Of a DNA stretch of 13,601 nt, positions 1-8,275 are shown piece by piece. Every line of letters begins with the position of its first letter. The stretch's first letter is position 1. The notes below the pieces were generated by a model. The model worked only from the letters and a program-made list of their open reading frames with translations. It ran no database searches and was not told the origin of the DNA. Source of the stretch: an uncultured Alistipes sp. (lineage in GTDB: Bacteria; Bacteroidota; Bacteroidia; Bacteroidales; Rikenellaceae); the NCBI GenBank assembly GCA_900545315.1, contig UQYM01000045.1, positions 1 to 13,601 of the forward strand. Reading direction: 5' to 3'. The position numbers and the translations under genes are program-made.

Positions 1-553
1 TATATCTCCAATACGCTGCCACGATCAAAACATCGGAACAGCCGACTCACCCACAAAGGAGAGGCATGCCGTTCAATATTTCTGATCGGGAAAGACTCGC
101 TGAGAACAATTTGATGGACATGACTACAACACGTAAACCCCAATTCATAAATCGATGGGCCGCTATACTGTATAAGATATGCCCTCCATTCGGCAAAAAT
201 GAATCGGAATACCTGAAAATCTGTAATAGTTCTGGATCAATAGATATTCTAAGCCGTAGATCGTGATTCAACATAACAAAGCTGAACAGATTCCCGTTTA
301 TGTAAAAAAGTAAACAAGTCAGGTAAAGAAATTGTCAAGGGAATCCCTATCTCATTAAGAAGGTTCCTGACAAATTGAACACTCCTATTGTTCCCGAACA
401 TGGAATCACAGTTCAACCCGACTATCCGTAAAAATTAGGTTCCATAATGTCTGGCGCTGCATTCGCCCCATGTTAAAAGAGCCAGGATGAATTAATAAAA
501 AAGTTAAAAAAATACATTCAAACGGCCGATTGGAACATAAAAAGCGCTTTCAA
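1..553. other. AT-rich intergenic region without a convincing gene
   Basis: This stretch is visibly richer in A and T than the genes that follow. Only short open frames cross it, and none resembles a protein family I recognise. A frame at 66-266 (66 codons) has a purine-rich AAAGGAGAGGC just before its ATG, but its translation shows no domain. An opposite-strand frame at 47-274 covers the same bases. Around 290-430, short protein-like stretches lie in different frames interrupted by stops, which could be decayed coding sequence or chance. I see no tRNA, CRISPR or strong terminator here. The upstream gene lies outside the window. Confidence 0.6.
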
Positions 554-554
554 G

Positions 555-586
555 ATTTTCCAGTTCCGTATAATTTCGTAACTTTG
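555..586 (+). promoter_or_regulatory. Predicted Bacteroidota-type promoter of the atp operon
   Basis: TAACTTTG at 579-586 is a perfect match to the Bacteroidota -7 consensus TAnnTTTG. About 19 bases upstream is a TTTTC tract (556-560) that could serve as a weak -33 element (consensus TTTG). Transcription would start near 590-595, giving a leader of about 35 nt before the atpD ATG at 627. A second, weaker -7 match (TAATTTCG, 571-578) overlaps. The element is the only good match in the right place and orientation. The start site itself is inferred. Confidence 0.55.
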
Positions 587-626
587 AAAAGTTTTAAAAT
601 TAACGATACAACTACATCCTTTGCAT

Positions 627-2174
627 ATGGAAGTTGAAAATACATCGGGGGCCCGTACGGGAGTAAAAGTTACGGGCCGTGTCTCGCAAATCATCGGGCC
701 GGTGGTGGATGTCACATTCGAAGGCGAAGAGAATGAGGTAACCCTGCCGCGTATCCACGATGCGATGACCATTATCCGCGACGACGGTCGTGAGTTGATC
801 ATCGAGGTTCAGCAACATATCGGAGAGAATACCGTCCGCACGGTAGCCATGGATTCAACCGACGGTCTGCGCCGTGGCATGGAGGCCTTCTCCTACATGC
901 GGCCTATCACAGTTCCGGTCGGCGATCAGGTCAAAGGGCGTCTGCTCAACGTGGTTGGCGAAGCCATTGACGGACTACCGCAGCCCAAAGTTACTGACGA
1001 GGCCTATCCTATCCACCGCGAACCTCCTAAGTTCGACGAATTGACCACCACGCGTGAAGTACTCTTCACCGGTATCAAGGTGATCGACCTGCTGGAACCT
1101 TACGCCAAGGGCGGTAAGATCGGTCTGTTCGGTGGTGCGGGTGTCGGCAAAACGGTGTTGATCATGGAGCTGATCAACAACATCGCCAAACGTCACCACG
1201 GTTTCTCCGTATTTGCCGGTGTCGGTGAGCGTACCCGTGAGGGTAACGACCTGCTGCGCGAAATGCTCGAATCCGGCGTTATCCGCTACGGTAAAGAGTT
1301 TATGGAGGGGCTCGAAAAGGGAGAATGGGACCTTTCAAAAGTAGACTACAACGAAATGGCCAAATCTCAGGCCACACTGGTGTTCGGCCAGATGAACGAA
1401 CCTCCTGGAGCACGTGCTTCAGTGGCTCTGTCCGGTTTGACCGTTGCCGAGTCGTTCCGTGACGAAGGTACAGGTACCAAAGATATCCTGTTCTTCATCG
1501 ATAACATCTTCCGTTTCACTCAGGCTGGTTCCGAGGTATCCGCACTGCTGGGCCGTATGCCGTCAGCCGTAGGTTACCAACCGACCCTCTCCACGGAGAT
1601 GGGTGCCATGCAGGAGCGTATCACCTCAACCAAGAAGGGATCTATCACCTCCGTTCAGGCGGTCTATGTGCCGGCCGACGACCTGACCGACCCCGCTCCG
1701 GCAACCACCTTTACCCACTTGGACGCAACCACCGTGTTGAGCCGTAAGATCACCGAGCTGGGTATCTATCCGGCAGTTGATCCGCTGGAATCCACTTCGC
1801 GTATCCTCGACCCGCTGGTCGTAGGCGAAGAGCACTACCAGACCGCTCAGCGCGTAAAACAGATCCTGCAACGCAACAAAGAGCTTCAGGATATCATCTC
1901 GATCCTCGGTATGGAGGAGCTCTCGGACGAAGACCGTCAGACCGTAAACCGTGCACGTCGTGTACAGCGTTTCCTGTCGCAGCCCTTCACGGTGGCCGAA
2001 CAGTTCACCGGCGTTCCGGGCGTGATGGTATCGATCGAAGATACGATCAAGGGCTTCAAGATGATCCTCGACGGCGAGGTAGATTACCTGCCTGAACAGG
2101 CGTTCCTCAACGTCGGTACGATCGAAGAGGCTATCGAGAAAGGTAAGAAGATTTTAGCACAAGCTGCCGTATGA
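627..2174 (+). CDS. atpD: F1Fo ATP synthase subunit beta (catalytic)
   Basis: This is the catalytic F1 subunit (EC 7.1.2.2), which makes or hydrolyses ATP on the cytoplasmic side of the inner membrane. With the ATG at 627 the protein has 515 residues. The N-terminal barrel starts at about residue 16 (GRVSQIIGPVVDV). The P-loop GGAGVGKT is at 169-176, the catalytic-Glu motif GERTREGND at about 200-208 (Glu201), Walker B in ILFFIDNIF at 287-295, and the DELSEED-equivalent EELSDED at 430-436. The frame also opens at a TTG at 621, but the ATG two codons downstream is preferred. Relative to E. coli there is an insertion of roughly 27 residues after the GERTREGND block (about 217-246). I recall the same insertion in Bacteroides, so it looks like a phylum trait. 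It is the first gene of the operon, and its stop overlaps the atpC start (ATGA). Confidence 0.98.
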   Translation: MEVENTSGARTGVKVTGRVSQIIGPVVDVTFEGEENEVTLPRIHDAMTIIRDDGRELIIEVQQHIGENTVRTVAMDSTDGLRRGMEAFSYMRPITVPVGDQVKGRLLNVVGEAIDGLPQPKVTDEAYPIHREPPKFDELTTTREVLFTGIKVIDLLEPYAKGGKIGLFGGAGVGKTVLIMELINNIAKRHHGFSVFAGVGERTREGNDLLREMLESGVIRYGKEFMEGLEKGEWDLSKVDYNEMAKSQATLVFGQMNEPPGARASVALSGLTVAESFRDEGTGTKDILFFIDNIFRFTQAGSEVSALLGRMPSAVGYQPTLSTEMGAMQERITSTKKGSITSVQAVYVPADDLTDPAPATTFTHLDATTVLSRKITELGIYPAVDPLESTSRILDPLVVGEEHYQTAQRVKQILQRNKELQDIISILGMEELSDEDRQTVNRARRVQRFLSQPFTVAEQFTGVPGVMVSIEDTIKGFKMILDGEVDYLPEQAFLNVGTIEEAIEKGKKILAQAAV

Positions 2175-2407
2175 CCTTAGAGATTCTCTCTCCTGAACGT
2201 ACGCTGTTCAGCGGTGAAGTCGAGAGCGTAACCCTGCCGGGCGCTTTGGGCGAATTCACCGTGTTACGCCATCATGCGCCGCTGATCTCCTCGCTCGAGG
2301 CGGGTGAGATCCGATTCCGGCAGAAAGGCTCCGATGTGCAGAGCTTTACGGTCAAGGGAGGTTTCGTCGAGGTGAAAAAAGACGTTATTTCGGTCTGCAT
2401 TCGATAA
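2171..2407 (+). CDS. atpC: F1Fo ATP synthase subunit epsilon, short form
   Basis: This is the epsilon subunit of the F1 central stalk, which joins gamma to the c-ring. The 78 residues make only the N-terminal beta-sandwich: it starts LEILSPERTLFSGEVESV, continues with a GEFTVLRHHAPLISSL stretch, and ends in a final strand (VEVKKDVISVCIR). The C-terminal helical hairpin of about 50 residues, which inhibits ATP hydrolysis in E. coli and Bacillus, is absent. This is not an obvious frameshift, because only 48 bases separate the stop from the next gene, too few for the missing domain. I recall similarly short epsilon subunits of about 80 residues in other Bacteroidota. Translation is probably coupled to atpD through the 4-base ATGA overlap. 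Confidence 0.95.
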   Translation: MTLEILSPERTLFSGEVESVTLPGALGEFTVLRHHAPLISSLEAGEIRFRQKGSDVQSFTVKGGFVEVKKDVISVCIR

Positions 2408-2455
2408 AGCATCCCAAAACACTGGCTCGACAGCGGGCCATTACAGAACAAGAAT

Positions 2456-2881
2456 ATGGCAAACGAGATCGATATCAACACCAAACGCAGACTTTCGCAG
2501 CGTTACATTCTGTGGTTGACGGCCATTACCGTCATCGGCGGATGGGCCGTTGCACTGCCACTCTACTTTTGGCTACCGAGCTTCTATCCGCCAGCCTATC
2601 CCTTTATTTTGCTCTACTTCTACTTGTGGGCACTGGGATTTTCGTGGCTGGTGAACCGTCCCGTTCGCGACAACAAACTCTCCACACAGGGTTACCTCTA
2701 CTTCAAGGTGGCCAAAATGGTGGTGAGCATCCTGGTGGTCGGTGCGGTCATCGGTTTGACTCAATGGGAGAAACATGCGTTTGTTCTGCTGTTTCTGTTC
2801 TGGTATCTGATCTATTTGATTTTCGAAACACGGTTCTTCTGGATCTACGAGAAGAGCCGTAAAAAAGAGGCTAAAGCGTAA
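2456..2881 (+). CDS. AtpI-like four-helix membrane protein in the atp operon
   Basis: This 141-residue protein is very hydrophobic, with four likely membrane helices at about 17-39, 47-66, 82-102 and 107-131. It has a polar N-terminus (MANEIDINTKRR) and a basic C-terminal tail (YEKSRKKEAK), so both ends probably face the cytoplasm. I do not recognise a catalytic motif. It sits immediately before atpB, with only 2 bases between its stop and the atpB start. That is the place where AtpI (UncI) or AtpZ lies in other operons, and its size and helix count fit AtpI. AtpI proteins are reported to aid c-ring assembly or Mg2+ supply in some bacteria. The same role here is inferred from position and topology, not from sequence identity, so I leave the symbol blank. 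Confidence 0.8.
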   Translation: MANEIDINTKRRLSQRYILWLTAITVIGGWAVALPLYFWLPSFYPPAYPFILLYFYLWALGFSWLVNRPVRDNKLSTQGYLYFKVAKMVVSILVVGAVIGLTQWEKHAFVLLFLFWYLIYLIFETRFFWIYEKSRKKEAKA

Positions 2882-2883
2882 AG

Positions 2884-4077
2884 ATGAAAGCATCCAGACA
2901 TATCCGACTGGCCTTGACCCTGATGCTGACGTTTGCACTGACGCTGCCCCGCGCAGAGGCGATCGTCTCGGAGAACCGTGACACGACCCGAATTGACTCT
3001 TTGGCTACAGAAGCTGCCCAAACGGTCGAAAAGGTCGATGCCGACGCTGCCAAAGAGACGGCTGCCGAAAACAAAAACGAAGAGGCTATCGACGTCAAGG
3101 GCATCGTGTTGGGCCACTTGGCAGATTCATACGAATGGCACATTACCACCTGGGGACACACTCACATTACAATCCCCCTACCGGTAATCGTCCATGGCAG
3201 CGATGGGCAATGGCATCTGTTCTCATCGTCACATCTTTCACACGGTGAGAGTTATGAAGGTTTTTACATAGCTCAAAGCGGTGAACATGAAGGCAAAATC
3301 GTAGAGCTGAACGCACAAGGTGAAGAGGTTCGTCCATTAGATCTCTCGATCACCAAAACGGTACTCGCCCTGCTGATCAACTCCACACTGCTCGTTCTGA
3401 TCATTTTGGGAACCGCACGCTGGTACAAAAAACGTACCGCCCGCACCGCTGCTCCCGGAGGATTTGTCGGGCTGATGGAGATGGCCATCATGATGATCCA
3501 TGACGATCTGATCAAAAGCTGTGTAGGCAAAGATTACAAACGGTATGCCCCCTACCTGTTGACGGCCTTCTTCTTCATTTTGATCAACAACTTGATGGGA
3601 TTGATTCCGATCTTCCCGGGAGGAGCCAACGTAACAGGCAATATCGCAATTACTTTCTTACTGGCTCTTGCCACTTTCCTGATGACCAACCTGTTTGGTT
3701 CAAGGGAATACTGGAAAGAGGTCTTTTGGCCCGAAGTCCCCACCTGGTTGAAATGTCCGGTACCGATGATGCCATTGATCGAATTCGTCGGTCTGTTCAC
3801 CAAACCGTTCGCGCTGATGATCCGACTGTTCGCCAACATGATGGCTGGCCACGCCGTGATCCTAAGCTTGACGTGTCTGGTCTTTGTCACAGCCAGCATG
3901 GGTGCCGCCATTAACGGAACCATGACGGTAGTCTCCGTCATCTTCTGTATCTTCATGAATATGTTGGAACTGTTGGTGGCATTTATCCAGGCCTACGTAT
4001 TCACCATGCTATCGGCGGTATTTATCGGACTCTCCCGCGTAGAGTCCCACCACAAAAAGGAGGAGACCGAAGCCTAA
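2884..4077 (+). CDS. atpB: F1Fo ATP synthase subunit a, with signal peptide and long N-terminal extension
   Basis: This membrane subunit forms the two proton half-channels beside the c-ring. At 397 residues it is much longer than E. coli subunit a (271). Residues 1-26 look like a signal peptide: a basic start, a hydrophobic core (LALTLMLTFALTL) and an A-E-A cleavage site at 24-26. Residues 27-155 form an extracytoplasmic extension with a charged Ala/Glu/Lys-rich linker, then a His-rich part (eight His between 78 and 120). The membrane domain begins at about 158. The essential Arg is Arg314 in MIRLFANMMAGH, equivalent to E. coli Arg210. His323 and Glu362 occupy the positions of E. coli Glu219 and His245, the swapped arrangement also known from mitochondria. 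Two stop codons follow in tandem (TAATAA). Confidence 0.96.
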   Translation: MKASRHIRLALTLMLTFALTLPRAEAIVSENRDTTRIDSLATEAAQTVEKVDADAAKETAAENKNEEAIDVKGIVLGHLADSYEWHITTWGHTHITIPLPVIVHGSDGQWHLFSSSHLSHGESYEGFYIAQSGEHEGKIVELNAQGEEVRPLDLSITKTVLALLINSTLLVLIILGTARWYKKRTARTAAPGGFVGLMEMAIMMIHDDLIKSCVGKDYKRYAPYLLTAFFFILINNLMGLIPIFPGGANVTGNIAITFLLALATFLMTNLFGSREYWKEVFWPEVPTWLKCPVPMMPLIEFVGLFTKPFALMIRLFANMMAGHAVILSLTCLVFVTASMGAAINGTMTVVSVIFCIFMNMLELLVAFIQAYVFTMLSAVFIGLSRVESHHKKEETEA

Positions 4078-4121
4078 TAACTTTTTAGAGTTCAACACAT
4101 ACACGAACTACTCGAAACAAT

Positions 4122-4155
4122 CAATAAAACCAAATAAAGAACCAATAAAACCAAA
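4122..4155 (+). repeat. 13-bp direct repeat in the A-rich leader of atpE
   Basis: The 13-mer CAATAAAACCAAA occurs twice without mismatch, at 4122-4134 and 4143-4155, with a period of 21 bases. It ends 5 bases before the atpE ATG. The 83-base gap between atpB and atpE is the largest inside the operon and is almost free of G over its last 45 bases, so it should be unstructured. Bacteroidota rely little on Shine-Dalgarno pairing, and A-rich, open leaders favour initiation there. An enhancer for making c subunit in excess is my inference. Confidence 0.6.
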
Positions 4156-4160
4156 CGACT

Positions 4161-4409
4161 ATGTTACTTTCCATTTTACTGCAGGCAGCAGCCGGATTGA
4201 CAATCGGAAAATTGGGCGCAGCACTTGGCGCAGGATTAGCAGCTATCGGAGCAGGTATCGGTATCGGTAAAATCGGTGGATCAGCCATGGAGGCTATCGC
4301 CCGTCAACCGGAATCGGTCAACGATATTCGAACCAATATGATCATTATCGCAGCCCTTCTCGAGGGTGTTGCACTGTTCGCCGTGGTAGTCTGCTTCCTG
4401 GCTCTGTAA
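4161..4409 (+). CDS. atpE: F1Fo ATP synthase subunit c (proteolipid)
   Basis: This proteolipid assembles into the membrane rotor ring. Its 82 residues form a helical hairpin. Helix 1 carries the glycine-repeat packing motif GAGIGIG (30-36), the polar loop is ARQPE (47-51), and helix 2 holds the ion-binding carboxylate Glu68 in ALLEGVALF. Compared with the Na+-binding Ilyobacter ring, the helix-1 Gln32 position is Ile35 and the Ser after the Glu is Gly69, so H+ rather than Na+ coupling is predicted. The first dozen residues (MLLSILLQAAAG) form a short hydrophobic N-terminal extension. Expression may be boosted by the long A-rich leader. Confidence 0.97.
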   Translation: MLLSILLQAAAGLTIGKLGAALGAGLAAIGAGIGIGKIGGSAMEAIARQPESVNDIRTNMIIIAALLEGVALFAVVVCFLAL

Positions 4410-4429
4410 AACAATAAAAAAGAACAACA

Positions 4430-4945
4430 ATGGGACTCCTATTACCTGAAACAGGTCTTCTGTTCTGGATGCTGCTCTCCTTTATCGTGGTTTTCGCGGT
4501 ACTGGCCAAATTTGGCTTTCCAGTGATCACGCGGATGGTGGAGGAGCGCCGGGAATATGTGGCGCAGTCCCTGCAGGCGGCCAAAGAGGCCAACGACCAG
4601 CTCGCACAGGTCAAAAGCCAAAGCGAAGCGCTGCTCCAGAGCGCACGCGAACAGCAGATGAAGATTCTGAACGAGGCGTCAGCCACCCGTGATCAGATCG
4701 TTGCCGAGGCCAAGGCGCAGGCGCAGGCCGAGACGCAACGGCAGATCGAGGATGCTAAACGGCAAATCCGGCTCGAGCAGGATGCTGCCATTCGTGCGGC
4801 TCGTAGCGAGATTGCGCTGCTGGCCGTGGATATTGCCCAAAAGGTGATTCGCGAAAAGCTCGACAACACTCCGGCTCAGATGAGCATGATTGACCGTCTG
4901 CTGGACGAAGCACCCGTCATGAAAGGAGATACGAAAATCCAGTAA
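4430..4945 (+). CDS. atpF: F1Fo ATP synthase subunit b (peripheral stalk)
   Basis: This subunit is the membrane-anchored peripheral stalk that holds F1 against rotation. The protein has 171 residues. A single N-terminal membrane helix (about 9-29, LLFWMLLSFIVVFAVLAKFGF) is followed by PVITRMVEERR and a long Ala/Glu/Gln/Arg-rich coiled-coil (about 35-155). The C-terminal part (DIAQKVIREKL, then a DRLLDE segment) should bind delta. Length and architecture are normal for bacterial b subunits, and only one b gene is present, so a homodimer is expected. The start codon follows an A-rich leader (AACAATAAAAAAGAACAACA) with no strong Shine-Dalgarno site. It lies 20 bases after atpE and 12 bases before atpH. 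Confidence 0.96.
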   Translation: MGLLLPETGLLFWMLLSFIVVFAVLAKFGFPVITRMVEERREYVAQSLQAAKEANDQLAQVKSQSEALLQSAREQQMKILNEASATRDQIVAEAKAQAQAETQRQIEDAKRQIRLEQDAAIRAARSEIALLAVDIAQKVIREKLDNTPAQMSMIDRLLDEAPVMKGDTKIQ

Positions 4946-4957
4946 AGCATCACGCAG

Positions 4958-5512
4958 ATGAACACAGCAATGATTCCCTTGCGCTATGCCAAAGCGCTGT
5001 ATGAATTCGCCGAAGAGCGGTCGGCAACCGATCGCGTGTACGGTGAGATGCAGCAGCTTGCGGGGAGTTTCAGTGCAGAACCGGCACTGCGACGTGCACT
5101 GGATAATCCGGTCTTGACACGGCCACAGAAAACTGAGTTGATCTACAATGCCGCAGGCGGCCATCCGAGCGAAGTGCTCAAACGGTTCGTAGAGTTGGTA
5201 CTCGAACACAAGCGTACCCCCTATCTGCAACGTATGGCACTTGGCTACCAGGCCCTCTACCAAAAGGCTCACAACATCAGTACCGGACGGTTGCAAACCG
5301 CCGTGGAGATTGATGCGGCGACCCGCCAACGGCTTACTGATTGGATTGTTTCGCGTACACACGGAACGGTCGAGCTCAAAACGCTGGTTAACCCTGAAAT
5401 ATTGGGAGGGTTCATCTTCGAGATGAATTCGTTGAGACTGGACGCAAGCATCGCTGCGCAACTGCGGGAAATCCGCAAACAATTCATCGACCGCAATAAG
5501 CGGATCGTCTGA
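4958..5512 (+). CDS. atpH: F1Fo ATP synthase subunit delta
   Basis: Delta (OSCP-like) caps F1 and joins it to the b-subunit stalk. The 184 residues show the usual two parts. An N-terminal helical domain begins with IPLRYAKALYEFAEERS (6-22), typical of the family. A C-terminal domain has the conserved glycine segment ILGGFIFEMN followed by LRLDASIAAQLREIRKQF near the end. The length matches the family. It sits between atpF and atpA, its normal place, with a 46-base gap before atpA. No oddities are seen. Confidence 0.95.
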   Translation: MNTAMIPLRYAKALYEFAEERSATDRVYGEMQQLAGSFSAEPALRRALDNPVLTRPQKTELIYNAAGGHPSEVLKRFVELVLEHKRTPYLQRMALGYQALYQKAHNISTGRLQTAVEIDAATRQRLTDWIVSRTHGTVELKTLVNPEILGGFIFEMNSLRLDASIAAQLREIRKQFIDRNKRIV

Positions 5513-5558
5513 AAAGTATCAATGCCTAAGCAGTTAGGCCATATTAATTTGATCGATT

Positions 5559-7139
<1,581 letters not shown>

Positions 7140-7142
7140 GCC

Positions 7143-8012
7143 ATGGCATCGCTCAAGGAGGTCAAAGCAAGAATCGCATCGGTCAACAGCACGCTGAAGA
7201 TCACATCGGCCATGAAGATGGTGGCCTCGGCCAAGTTGCACCATGCCCAGGCGGCCATCGAGAGCATGCTGCCCTACGAGAAGAAGCTCAACAGCATGCT
7301 CGCAGGGTTCTTGACCTCGGGTGTAGAGGTCAACTCCTCGCTGGCACAAGAGCGTGAGGTACATCGTGTGGCCCTGGTAGCGGTGACATCCAATGGTTCG
7401 TTGTGTGGTGCCTTCAATGCCAACGTGATTAAACGTTTACATGCCCGCATCGAGGAGTATCAGGCGTTGGGCAGTGAAAATATACTGCTCTACCCCATCG
7501 GCAAAAAGGTCGAGAAGGCCTTGACTAAAGAAGGCTACACGATTCAGGGGAGCTACCAGTCGATGATTGACAAGCCGGACTATGAGGCTGCTGCCAAATT
7601 GGCGGCCGAACTGATGGAGAAGTTCGAGAAGGGTGAAATCGACCGCGTTGAGTTGATCTACAACCACTTCAAGAGTACATCGACTCAGATCGTTACCCAG
7701 GAACGTTACCTGCCGGTAGAGATGCCCGAAGCGGAACAGAGCAACGACAACTATCGTCCCGATTACATCGTTGAACCAAGTACCGCAGAGGTTGTACGTC
7801 GGCTGGTGCCTCAGGTGTTGAGTTTGAAAATCTTCACCATACTGCTGGACTCTGCGGCAGCCGAACATGCAGCCCGTACAATTGCGATGCAGATGGCAAC
7901 CGACAATGCAACCGAGTTGTTGCAGGATCTCACCATCCAGTACAATAAATCACGTCAGCAAGCCATCACAAACGAACTGCTCGACATGATGGGCGGAGAG
8001 ATTGCAAACTAA
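7143..8012 (+). CDS. atpG: F1Fo ATP synthase subunit gamma
   Basis: Gamma is the rotating central shaft that couples the c-ring to the beta-subunit conformational changes. The protein has 289 residues, close to E. coli (287). The N-terminal helix has the signature MASLKEVKARIASVNSTLKI followed by TSAMKMVASAK. The middle domain carries SNGSLCGAFNANV (83-95), the Bacteroidota version of the usual GLCGGFN motif. The C-terminal helix ends with NKSRQQAITNELLDMMGGE, as in the family. It is the last gene of the operon, beginning 3 bases after atpA, so the two are probably translationally coupled. A terminator follows 83 bases downstream. Confidence 0.97.
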   Translation: MASLKEVKARIASVNSTLKITSAMKMVASAKLHHAQAAIESMLPYEKKLNSMLAGFLTSGVEVNSSLAQEREVHRVALVAVTSNGSLCGAFNANVIKRLHARIEEYQALGSENILLYPIGKKVEKALTKEGYTIQGSYQSMIDKPDYEAAAKLAAELMEKFEKGEIDRVELIYNHFKSTSTQIVTQERYLPVEMPEAEQSNDNYRPDYIVEPSTAEVVRRLVPQVLSLKIFTILLDSAAAEHAARTIAMQMATDNATELLQDLTIQYNKSRQQAITNELLDMMGGEIAN

Positions 8013-8095
8013 CCCCGGAGGGGCATTGGAAATTAATGCGCTGAAATAAGACATCTTCTGTTGCACGCTCAACAAAGATGAACTCTAAATAAAAG

Positions 8096-8127
8096 AGCGG
8101 TGTGGATTGACCACGCCGCTTTTTTTT
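8096..8127 (+). terminator. Intrinsic terminator of the atp operon
   Basis: The arms AGCGGTGTGG (8096-8105) and CCACGCCGCT (8111-8120) pair over 10 bp with one G-T pair. The loop is ATTGA, and a run of eight T (8120-8127) follows. It is the first strong hairpin after atpG. An A-rich tract (AAATAAAAG) just before the stem gives T-rich sequence on the other strand, so it may also stop transcripts arriving from the convergent MATE gene. Confidence 0.9.
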
Positions 8128-8275
8128 GTCGGATAGGGCACATAAGGCACGGCCCGAAGATAAAGCCTTTTCCCGATGCACATCAATAGAACCACACAAC
8201 TAACAGCACCTATCAAAGAGGCCTTACAACAATTATTCTCCATCTATAACAAAAAATAAAGATGCTACATGCTGC

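Noticed and set aside
47..274. Overlapping open frames on both strands (66-266 + and 47-274 -) at the left end, one with a purine-rich stretch before its ATG
   Set aside because: Neither translation shows a domain or family resemblance, they cover the same bases in opposite directions, and the phylum makes little use of Shine-Dalgarno sites, so the purine stretch is weak support.
290..430. Protein-like fragments in different frames, suggesting a frameshifted pseudogene upstream of atpD
   Set aside because: The fragments are under about 30 codons each and match no family I know; chance cannot be excluded.
2405..2455. Frameshift removing the end of epsilon
   Set aside because: Only 48 bases lie between atpC and the next gene, and they encode no helical hairpin in any frame; short epsilon is usual in this phylum.
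4161..4409. Na+-coupled ATP synthase
   Set aside because: The c subunit has Ile and Gly where Na+ rings have the Gln and Ser/Thr ligands, so H+ coupling is favoured.
4679..5482. Long minus-strand frame of 267 codons
   Set aside because: It is antisense to atpF and atpH, which are clear genes with strong motifs; its translation is Cys/His-rich with no recognisable domain.
8144..8169. Possible second hairpin (AAGGC with GCCTT) after the atp terminator
   Set aside because: Only 5 bp pair around a 16-base loop, too weak to call a terminator.
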